The position numbers and the translations under genes were made by a program. Positions 15,001 to 27,000 of a DNA stretch of 56,188 nt are shown in pieces. Below the pieces are notes generated by a model, which worked only from the letters and a program-made list of their open reading frames with translations, was not told the DNA's origin and searched no databases. This DNA comes from Opitutales bacterium (lineage in GTDB: Bacteria; Verrucomicrobiota; Verrucomicrobiia; Opitutales; Seribacteraceae), in contig JAQWWZ010000071.1 in NCBI GenBank assembly GCA_029254745.1, forward strand, positions 1 to 56,188. The letters are read 5' to 3'. How positions within the stretch are numbered: the first letter of the stretch is position 1; each line of letters begins with the position of its first letter.

Positions 15001-18000
15001 GGCATTAAGCTTGCGGAAAATAAAAACTCAACTTGGTACGCATTTTATCCATCAAAAATATCATTTGGTGCGTCCGGAAGCCTCGCAGAGTCTTCCAAGT
15101 GTCAAGTTGCTGAGTTCTTACTGATTAGAGGTGGAATTGAAGAAAACGAGAGACTCCTCATCGAAGGCTACCTAGCCCATAAATGGTCAATCTCTTTACC
15201 ACCTGAACATCCTTGGGCTTTTGAGCAACCCACCTTTGGGGAAATTGTGTCGGCCGATTCGACTCCCGTGGGTATTACCTCCCAAACTTTAACACCCATT
15301 ATTGTAAATCGAGACCCAGCCAACCAAACGGATACCTCTGCCTCGCTTACGGGCAAAGTCATAAGTGCTGGACTTGGCCTGGTGGAGGATGCACCCTTTT
15401 CCCCCTCCTCATATTCGGGCCTTCGCCTCTGGTTGGATGCTTCAGACGCTGACGGTGATGGATTTCATGGTTCCGAGGCTCACGACGCCGCCAGTTCAGC
15501 TAATTCTGTTCCTTGGTCGCCATCTTATATCGAATCTTACTTATGGCTGGACGCCAATGACTCAAGTACCTTATCTAACCTCGGGTGGAGTGTACAAAAT
15601 ATGACGGGAGATACTGACTCTTTTATTTCGGCTGCAAGCACATACACCTCAGCAATCAACGTTAATGGAGGGGATGTAACCATTAATGGTGTCACATTCA
15701 CTGGACAAACATCTGCAGGAGCCAGCGGATGGGAGGTTATGGAAGGCTTCTCTTCCCCCCATAATTCTCACTCTCAGGCGAATGTTGGGGGTGCATTAAA
15801 AACTTTGTTAAATAGTGGTTTTATTTATGGCGGAAATATACAGAAAATTAAACTCACTGGACTAACGGATGGCGAAACCTATACCTTCTCTCTCTACAGT
15901 TCTGCATGGGGCAATTCATCCCGCACTTGCGTTCTTTCATGCTCAGATACAACTGGGACAGTTACTGTAGACCAAGACGGTTTTTATGATGCCGGATATA
16001 ATGGGCTACTTGTTGAATGTACTTACATAGCGGATGGCACCGATGTCATCTTCACAATCGACCCGAATACGAGCTCATCCTGGCACCTTTATGCATTTAG
16101 TAACCGGATTGAAAGTAATCTTGATGCTGTTACAAAATGGGATGACAAGAGTGGGAAAGGCAAAGCTGCATTTCAGCAATTATCCATTAGTCGGCCAAGT
16201 AGTCTTGGCTCTTTGTCATCCCTTCCCGCCGTCCGGTTTGATGGTGTCGATGACTTCCTTGACCTTCCTCTTTCCGCTTCTCTTAGCGATGCTTACAGTG
16301 GTTTTTTTGTAACAGAGGTAAACTCGCATACCAATACTCTGTGGGCAGAGGAGTCTTCCAGTGATTGGGTCAAAAATCACATTTTACTCACCTCAGCTAA
16401 TGAGTTTGAAGTCGATCAATGGGGGCCATCTTCAGGCAGTGCGATATCTCCTTCCCTCTCCGGGACTGTTCTTGTTGGTGTCGTTCAACACTCTGAGCAG
16501 AGTCGGCAAATCTTTTACAACGGTGTAGCAGGCGCTGTATCCGCGGAACAATATGGGAATGAATACCCAACCCAGGTAAGAATTGGTGCGAGACTAAATG
16601 GAAATAGTTATTCGAGCAACCAACTGGGAGAACTTATTCTGTTTAGTTACGCAATGGATGATGACGAAAGGCAGAAGTTGGAAGGATACCTTGCAAATAA
16701 ATGGATGATCAACAGCAGTCTGCCCACGAATCACCCACACTTTTCGCATTTCAATGAAACTTATGATTTAGGTACACCTATTGCCTTGCTTGCAGATAAA
16801 TCGGGTCAGGGCAATGATGCCTTGCAGGATTCAAATGTTAGCCAACCGGGATATATCTCGAATTCTATGAACGGGAATTCTGTTCTTCGGTTTGATGGGA
16901 GTGATGATTTTCTCGAATTTGAAGAAATCAACACCATTCGAACTCTTTTTATGGTCATTAAACGAAACGCAGGGAATCAAGGGTTTTTGCTTGGTCATGA
17001 ATCAAACTATGCTTTTCATCCAGGCAATAATTCGGTCTGGTCTGCGACTTGGACTGACACATACCTTTTAAATGGACTTTTGCATGTTAACGGTAATTCA
17101 TTTGACGGGTTATCCCAAAATTATGCTTATGGCTCGCCTGCCTTACTTTCAATTAAGACCACCGGAGTATTACCCGCCACCAGCTTTTCCAAGGACCGGT
17201 CCAATGATGTTTACTGGAACGGTGACCTAGCGGAATTAATTATATACCAAGAGGCATTACCGGTTTCGACAATGAGAATGGTTGAAGGATATTTGGCTCA
17301 CAAATGGGGGATTACTGATTCACTTGTCGAAACCCATCCCTTTAAGAGCTTTGCTCCTGCTCGCAATAAGTCTGCTGCCCTGACCAAAATCTATTGGGGG
17401 GGGGTAGATGGAGAGAACGACCCCAATCTCTGGGAAAATGTCATCGATATTGGAGAAGTAAATGCTGGCCTAAGAAAACTTTCCAGTGGGATTAGCCTTA
17501 TTGCAACACCGCCCCCCAACGAATCTGCTGGTACCTATCCGGCCAGTAAGCTACTGGATGGACAATTACCGCTGGATGGTTGGCGATCGACCTGGACTGC
17601 TTGGCTAAAATCAAATCCACAACTGCTCTTCAATCTAGGAAAGAAAAGAGAAATGAACAAAATTCGGATTTACTTCCAACCTTATGAACGGGCTGGAGAA
17701 TTAGAAGAAGTAAAGGTTTACATTGCAGATGAAGAAATGAATTTCGAGCTACTCGATTCCTTCCCTGGTGGACCTGGACTCTTGCAGCAGGGCAAGTATG
17801 TGGATTTTGATATGAGCGGAATAAGTACGCAGGCCATTCGCCTGGAACCCACATATAACGGGTGGGGACATATGTGGGGGGAAGTCGAATTCTGGGTTCA
17901 CGATACCGGTGAATTTGAAGCCCCCATTTACGGTCTTGCACCGGGGCAAACTTATTACTATCGGTCCTATGGATCCAATAGTGGTGGCAATGCCTGGGCT

Positions 18001-21000
18001 CCGTATACAAAAAGTTTTAAAGCTGAAGATAGAGCGTATTATGATTCAGGAAAACTTGTCATTCACACGGACTTAGGGACATGGAAGCACAGCAATGGTG
18101 ATGTTAGAAATGCTGAAATATTTGATCGTTCCTTTACGGACCAATTTGGTAACAGTGTTCTTTACAAAGTTTCACGATTTGAATTTGATCAGATCGAACT
18201 GCTTGGAGATTTAGAGATTGAGGTTAAGGGGGAAAGTGCCCTTGAAATCATCACTTCAAGTGGCGATATCATTCTTGGTGTTGATATCGATCTCTCGGGC
18301 AAAGCACCCGATGGCGAACGCTCGGGTAAAGCTAGCCCTGGGGGATTCCCCGGCGGGGCAGTGGCTAGCCGGGGTATTGGCCCCGGCGGAGGAATTGGCG
18401 GCGTTATTCCAGGCGGTGCTGGCTATGGCGGTGCAGGAGCTCGTGCTACATCTACCACTGGTCAGCCTTATGGCGATGGATCCATTTCACACCTGCTCGG
18501 TGGAAGTGGTGGCGGTGGCTACACGGTAGACTACGCTGGTGGTGGTGGTGGTGGTGCCCTGAAGATTCAGTCTTACGGGACCTTAAAGCTTTCATCCTCA
18601 ATTCGCTCCCTTGGGGGTTCCGGTACTGGAGGGTCTGCTGGGGGTTCCGGGGGTGCTATCCATCTAAAAGCAAAGAACCTGGAGCTTACTAATACTTCCC
18701 AAATCAATGTCTCCGGTGGTCTAAACGGAGGTGCTGGTGGAAGGATTTATCTGGAAGGCTCAAGTTCCTTGCAAAATGATGGGAGTGATAATTTACTGGC
18801 AACTGGTGGAGAGGGAGCCATTTCTGGTACAACTGGCTCCATACGCTATCTTAGACCCAGTAACCTCTCCAGCCTCTCCTTCCAGACTGGTACTCTTACA
18901 ATAGATACAGATTCAGCCACAATATCTCATTCAAGCGGCAATGTCGCCTACGGAGAAATTGTAGATAAATTTTTTAAGGATCAGAATGGAGCCTACTGGC
19001 CTTACTCAGTATGTAGTTTTAAATTTTCTAATATTGAACTGGGAGGGAATCTTGTAGTCAATTTAGCTGGCAAAAATGCCTTGGAACTTGAAGCTACATT
19101 TGGTTCAATTATTATCGGTTCCAATCTGGAAGCAAATGGGGGGGATTCAAACCAAGTAATGGGTGGTGTTGGAAAACTGGGTGGGTTCTCTGGTGTAAAT
19201 TCTGGCGAACTTGCAGGGAATGGACCTGGAGCTCCTACCTACACCGCAACCACTGGGCATGGTGCGTCCTATGGTGGTCACGGATCGGGCGAGGCTTCAA
19301 TGTATGGAGAAAGGGAATTATTATCCCTTGTTGGTGGAAGCGCGGGGGGGTCATCGAGTAACTATGGTTCAGGTGCAGGGGGCGGCGTCATTTCCTTGAA
19401 GGCTTCCACAGAAATCCTGATCCAGGAAAACACTTTCATTACTACCAATGGTGGTGGTGCTAGTGACACTTCAGCAGCAGGCACTGGTGGGGCTATTCGC
19501 CTTGAGGCTACCCGGATTTTCAATCATGGTTTATTGCAAGCAAGAGCTGGAAATGGAGCTCAAACTTCTGGCAATGATCAAACGCGTGGATCTTCTGGAG
19601 GACGGATTGCTTTGATTGCGAATGGTCAAGTTAAAGCGGGTAAGACAGATGTTGGCGGTGAATGGCTTTCCAATGAAGGCACCTTATTTGTCGGAGGGGC
19701 ATATCTTGACTCAACCCTTGAAGTAGAAAATGCAAGCCTCACCATCGATACAACGACTGGATACTTTTCGGTGGAGGGTGGTTCTCATGGGTATGGTGTC
19801 ATCACTCCTGCAAACTATACTGACAATCTTGGTCAAAACTGGGCCTATGAAGTCTGCACCCTAACTTTTAGCCAAATCTCAATTACCGGTGAAAGCCAAG
19901 TTTCTCTTCGAGGAAACAAACCTCTTATTTTAAAGACAGTTGCTGGTGGTGATATAAGAATTGAAGCAGATCTTATCCTAGATGGTGGCGATGCATCGAA
20001 GGTAAATGGATATGGAGGTCGACCAGTTTTAAATCCATGGAGAGGAAGAAGTGCGGAAAAACTGAATGGATTTGGACCAGGTGGACCAGTTCCTGCGGGG
20101 AATGCAGGAGTGAGCGCAAGCTACAATTACGGCGACGACAGCATCTCCCAACTCCTACCGGGTAGCAGCGGTGCCAGCGGTCTTCATTTTCAGGGCTCTG
20201 GGGCAGGTGGCGGTGCTATTTCACTGGAAGCTGATGGCGACATATGGATCGGGGATGGTGTTGTCATAAGTGCTCAGGGTGGCGATGGCAGGACCAATGC
20301 CAATGCTTATGATCAGGGAGGCGGCGGTTCCGGCGGGGCGATTCGGTTACAGGCTAGAAATATTTACAATGGTGGTTTATTGCGAGTGGATGGTGGCAAC
20401 CGCGGCGCAGGCGGCGGGCGTGTCCTGATCGCGGCGAAAAGTGATATTGAGCGAGGTACATTATCTATTGGCTCTGGTTCATTTAAGGAAGTTACTCCCC
20501 CTGTATTAGCTATGCCTGGCACGATCAATATCTTATATAAACAAGCAGTTTATGTTGATAAGAAAAGTAGAGTGCGAACTCGTCCGCAAAATTTAAGACT
20601 GTATTTTCCTTTTGACGAGGCCCAAGGGTTGACCACTAAAGACATGGCATCTGATGCTACGGGCAAGCTAGTGGGTGGTTCCAGTTGGAGTGACGGAATC
20701 ATAGGCTCTGCCCTTAAGTTTAATGGGGACGATGGGTACCTATCCACTGAAGTAGCAGCATCACAGATCGGTGTAGACGGAAAAAAACCTAGAACTATAA
20801 GCTTTTGGGTGAAGGCCTCCACGAGCTCTTCAAGTGAACCTGGGTTTTACGGCTACGGCAATTACCTGAGTAGTGGTGGGACCAACCAATATTGGGGTAT
20901 TAAAAACATCCAAAGCTTATCCTACACAATGTTACAAAGTGAGCATTGGGATTGGACTGAATCCTTCACTCATGGAAGCTCATTACTGGGCCCATCATGG

Positions 21001-24000
21001 GTTCATTTCGCTCATATATATGATGGTAGCAATGTAATTCTATACCGAGATGGCACCCTTATTGGCAGTAAAATTCTTGATACGATTGGAACCGGTAATC
21101 AAGTTTACCTGCAAATCGGGAGGTGGCAGAACAATGAAAGTGCATACTATAATGGTTTAATCGATGACTTTAGAATTTATGATGATGCACTCACCGAGAC
21201 AGAAGTGCAGACCATTGGAATTGGTCAGGACACTTACGAAGAAAGTCAGCAAGTACAATTTTCGATCTTGGCCACGGGTGACCCGAGTGGTTTCTCCACG
21301 AGTGGCTTACCTAGAGGCTTAACACTGGATGTGAAAACAGGTCGCATAACTGGCATACCTCAAGAAATTGGTGCTTTCGACCTCAATATTACTGCCTTTA
21401 ATCAAGCAGGGCTTACTTCTCAATCCATACAGCTAGTTGTAAATAAAACTCCTCCGATCCTCAGCTCGTCTTTACCAAAGAATATAAGTTCCACGACAGC
21501 CCGATTTGCTGGAAAAGTTGTATCTGATGGTGGCACACCGGTTCAGTTATCCCTCTTTTGGGGAGAAAATGATGGCGGAACAAACCCCACCATTGATAGT
21601 ACAGACCCGACAAAGTGGGATAGCCGGATAGATTTAGATACCAGTTTCAGTTCAGGTGGATTTAATCATTTGGTTCAAGGCTTGGAGAAAAATGCTACCT
21701 ACTTTTACCGTTGGCGTGGAGGAAATGAAGTTAATCCTGAAGTCTGGAGTACTCCTACACGAGAGGGAATTACTCATTGGTGGAAGTTTGATGAGGAAGG
21801 CGGTAGCCGCTTAACGAATGAGGTCTCCACTACCCTTGCCACGGCAGTTGGTCTTTCTGCTGCCGACCGAATTTTTGGTTACGACGGGAAAGCACTTCAA
21901 TTGAAAGGTGATGGTGGTCATATAGTCATTAAGTCCTTTAAGGGTATTGTAGGTGCCAGTCCCAGGACTATTTCTATGTGGTTAAAAACAAATGATTCTA
22001 ATGCGAGCTTAATTTCATGGGGTGCAGCAGCTGATGGAGAAAAATGGGAAGTCTCGCTCGAGAATGGAAAGCTGAAACTTGATATAGGAGGCGGTATCAT
22101 GCTTGGGGGGACAAGTTTAAACAATGATCAGTGGAATCACATCGCTGTCTCCCTCCCAGTTGGAAGTCCATTGCTCGCTGATTGCACACTTTACGCTAAT
22201 GGAGTAAATGATACAATTTCCTCTTCCCAATTTGATTTAAACCCTCTACAAATTTCTCCAGATATTTGGTTGGATTCAACCGATACTGACTACATGGATA
22301 AGGGGATATCTAATACATTGGGCAGTCCTGCTCTTGGGGAGGTTTTTAATTATTGGGGTAACCGGGTTCCTGGGAGTAATTATAATGCGGTGACACTTTC
22401 CGGAAGCCCGATAATTGAAATGGGTTTAAATACTTCCTTTGCTGGTGTAAATACAACAAGCGATTTGCTTGGAATTGCCAATACTTCGGATGACTTTGAT
22501 CAACTCAATGCAATGAGTATAACTTTTGTCGTCGATTGGCTTAGTACTGCTACCGGTGAAAAACTTATTTGGAAAGGTGGTTCCGGTTATGGATGGTACG
22601 AGAACAAAGCAACATTTTGGATTGGTAAGCATAATACCAATGCTAATCAAGGAACCGGGGTTTGGTATTCTCCTACTCCGAATGCTAGGCAATTCAAAAT
22701 CCAGGGTAGCATGGACTCAGACGCAAGAAGTGAGACAAAGATTATCTCAGTTATCTACAATGGTGCGACAGGAAATAACCAACTTTTTTCCAACGGTTAT
22801 TTAATTAGAAGTACAAATGGCTTGTGGCCAAGTCTACCGTCATCGGCTGAAGATCTGAAAATCGGAGGATCTAACCGTTTTGGGGACATCGTCATTTTCC
22901 GGAGGGCTCTATCATCCATAGAGCGTGAATACATTGAAGGATATTTAGGGCATAAGTTTGGGCTTAATCAAAAACTGCACCCAAGCAACCCATACAGAGA
23001 TGTGTTGGACTATATTGTCAAAACAGGAAATGAATTGGATGTCACCATTGGAACCAACACAGATGGCAACCACCTGGATGGGGTAATTGATGAGGTCCGT
23101 ATTTATGACCGAGGGTTGCCTGCGATTGACATTCGAAGCCTTGCTTTAGGGGGAACAATTGAATTTACCTCCTCCGCGATCCCAAGTCCACCAACTGTTG
23201 AAGTTATCAGTATCCAAGCAGACGCAAATGCCACGGTTCAAATCAAGGCAGAACTCACAGGTAAGGATGAAACCCTTCCAAGTGTTGCCATATACTACGG
23301 CAGAAATGATGGCGGGTTTGATCCCAATCAATGGGAGCACAATCTCACTCTTTTTGGAGGAAACCCAATTAATCTAGGTGAATTTAATGCTACGGTATCA
23401 GGTCTTACACCCGGAGAAAAATATTTCTTTCGTGTTTTTGCGGAAAGTATTGATGGCTCGGACTGGTCAAGTGGTGCTCCAGAAGTCGATCAAGACCTTC
23501 TCGCTTTTTGGAGAATGGATGAATCAAATGGTTCGGTTGTTTATGACTCAATTTTCCCATTCTATCATGCTCAATTGGAAGGACTTAACACTATCCTCTA
23601 TAGACCGGAGTCAATACGTGGTAATTCGGTAGAGCTCGATGGATGGTCACAGTCTATCAATCTAGACAGTCAAAATGAAGGTTTCCTGAACCATTCATTT
23701 GAGGGTAGGACTGTTACTGCATGGATTAAACCGAAGTCAAACTTCTATGCTGGTCCCACAGTAACAGGCCATGAAGACCTAGTTGCTTATTTCTCCCTGG
23801 ATCAAGGAAGTGGATCGACGGTGGTTGATCTTACGACCAATAAACTGGATTCTACCCTGCAAGGGGGGAGCACTTGGGCAAGCGGGCGATTCGCCGAGGC
23901 TATCACCTTGGATGGAGTTAATGATAATGTGGCAATAAAATCTGATGAACCATTGAACAAATTACATCGCACTTCTTATTCGTTATCACTTTGGATAAAC

Positions 24001-27000
24001 CCGAGTGACCCGGCGCCAGGCTTGTACAACTCTGGGCAACTTCGACTCAGCGGTTATAAAGTGGCCATGAGTGATTCTTACTTCACCAATATTTCATCTG
24101 CCTTCACCCTGCCCTCTTCCGGGAATTCAATCCTTACCACAGGCCCAGGCTTGCGGGGCTTGGATTTTCAAAGTGATGCAGATTTCAGTAATGCTGGAAC
24201 TGGCGTCGGGGCAAACCATTATCTTGTCATATTCAGCGGGTCATTTCAGGCAAAAGTAGCTGGGAATTATAATTGGGAAATCCTAGGGAATGATAACCGA
24301 GGAACCCTTTGGATTGATCGCGACCAAAATGGTGAATTTGAATTGCTTGGTTCACAAGGGGAAGAAAAAGTACTTGATACGACCACAAACGCTGCCAGCA
24401 CCATTGTGAATCTCATGCCTGGTTATTACAAGATTGCTCTGATACATGGAGAGAAAACAGGTACATCCACGCAGCAATTAAAATTCTCTAGTCCCTCCAA
24501 TGCGGCAGGACCAACTGTCTTAACCACTGTACAACCTAGCAACTCAGATCAATCAGACTTATTTGTGACCGAAAATACTTACGCAATCCTTAAAAGAGAT
24601 TCTCTTGGTCTATCTATAGACGGCGAGTATTTCCCCAGTTACCAGCATTCTAATTACACCGAAAGTATTCAAGTGAAATCCAATCAAAGTGTCAGCAGCT
24701 CTACTTGGTCTCATCTTGGCGTGGTCGTAGATTACAACGCTTCTAGTATCAAACTATACTTAAATGGTGTTAGTGTTGGCGAAGAAAGCTTACCATCAGG
24801 CGAGGCCTTACACTTTTTATCTACCAATAAGTGGCTGCTTGGTGGAACCAACCCTGTGGATGATGACTACTTCAATGGGCGAATTGACGATGTTAGGTTC
24901 TACCAAAAAGCACTTTCCGAAGACGAAATTAATTCTATTGCCAATGATGATTTGACCACTGCAGTCACTGCCGGGTACGCCAATCAAGTCATTTATGATG
25001 AGGGTACGTCAGATTCTGGCTTAACTATCAGTGTGGGGGGAGGAATCATTGAAGCAATTGTGAGCGAAGGCGGGGAAACAGCTTTGGTAAAAAGTGAAAG
25101 TAAGATTTCGAGCGAAGACTGGAACCATGTTGGTGTAAGTTACGGAGAATCACCTAAATCCTTCAGTCTTTATATAAATGGAACCTTGGAAGACGGACCC
25201 GCACTACTGAAATCAAGTGCAACCATTTCGGGTACAATGGATAAACCTTATATTGGGAAAAGGGAAGGCACAGCATTTGTGTCCGGTCAATATGGATACT
25301 ACAAGGGGGCCATTGATGAACTAAGAGTTTACGATCGAGGTTTAGGTGCTGGAGAAGTAGGACATATCTACAATGGCGATTTTGCAAATGAGGGATTCCT
25401 TGACTTTATCGCTATTGACAGGCCCACAATAAAAACGCAAAGCCCCTCGGGTGTGTTACCCTTTCAGGCAACAATGCAAGCTGAAGTTTTATCAATTGGC
25501 GGCGACATCTATGAATTTGAGGAAACGATTGACCTAACCTTTAAAGCAGACACTTTCCCTGGGCTGCAGGCGTGGTACTCGGCAGAGAATACAGGTTCAC
25601 CACTAGACAATGGCGACGAAATTAGTAGCTGGATTGACCTTTCTGGTAATTCGCGGGACATGGGATACGCATCTGGGAATCCAAGATATTTCGAGTCCGC
25701 ACTCAAAGGCAAGCCCCTGATTAGTTTTGATGGCGATGACCTAATCTGGACTACTCATAATTTTAATCATTTAGTTGATACCGGTTATACCATGGTCTCC
25801 GTATCAAGGTATACTGGTGCCAAAAATAATCGTGTAATTTCCTCAAGAACAGGTAATTTTCTTTTCGGTTATCACGGTGCTCTTACCGGTAGGTGGTATG
25901 CAAACGGTTGGGTATCCAGTACTGGCCCCCTCGATTCAGACTGGCATCTGCATCTTGGTGTGATCGATAAGAAAGATAACCCGCAAGCATCCTTTTGGCG
26001 TGATGGTCAAAACCTTGTTACTAACAGTCGCGGATCTGGTAACACCAGTTTTGGCCCAGGCCAACTCCAATTTGGGGGATATTTAACAAATCGTGAAATG
26101 TCGGCTTGCGAAATTGCTGAGGTTATGATTTTCGACAAAATGCTCAATCAATCAGAAAGACTTCAACTTGAGGGATATATAGCTCACAAGTGGAACCTTG
26201 CGGGCAGTATTCTTCCAAAAAGTCACCCTCATTATGAGCAATCTCCCTTTGGAGGAATAACAAAAGTAAAAGAAATAAAAACCATTGGAGGAGATCGACC
26301 AGTTGTAAAAATCTTTTGGGGAGATGATTTTATCGAAGAAAACTCCACTCTTGTTGATCCAGATGATAATGCATCTTGGGATTTTGTTTATGAAGTAAAT
26401 AGCAGCAACCCAGTTGGCCTAGGAGTTTTTGAAGGTATGGCGACTCCCCTTACCTTAAACTCCACATATTACTACCGAGCCTACGCACATAATCTCGGTG
26501 GTGAGAGTTGGGCACCAACAATCGAATCTTTTAAAGCCATAGATACTCGCTTTACCGAAGATACCATGGATGGTCTTGTTTTATGGCTCGATGCGGCAGA
26601 TGTAGACGGTGACAAACTACCAGACTCCATTCTTGACGGAGCGTCACTTCCCCTTTGGGTTGATAAGTCAAGATCAGGGAAGAATGCCCTGCAAACAGTA
26701 GCACTTCAAACACCAACTTACGCAAAGAAAGCCTTTGGTTCGCTTCCTGGAGTTCGCTTCCAGACTGGAAACTCATACAACTCTGGCAGCCTAAGTCTTA
26801 CTTATGGTAATGTTCATGTCTTCATGGTTGCGCAAGGAACAGGAGTAGGCTTGGGTGCTACGGATGGACTTGCCGGGTGGACGCTCGACGCAAAGCCGGG
26901 AAACCGATTGGGGATTTACAAAAGCGAAAATAACACCCTTCAAAATATTACTCTTGGTTTTGACCCTATGACAGGGTTTGGTCAACTTGTTGGTGAAATC

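Noticed and set aside
17630..18010. 126-codon minus-strand open frame
   Set aside because: Low-complexity translation opposite a well-supported coding frame, with no recognisable domain.
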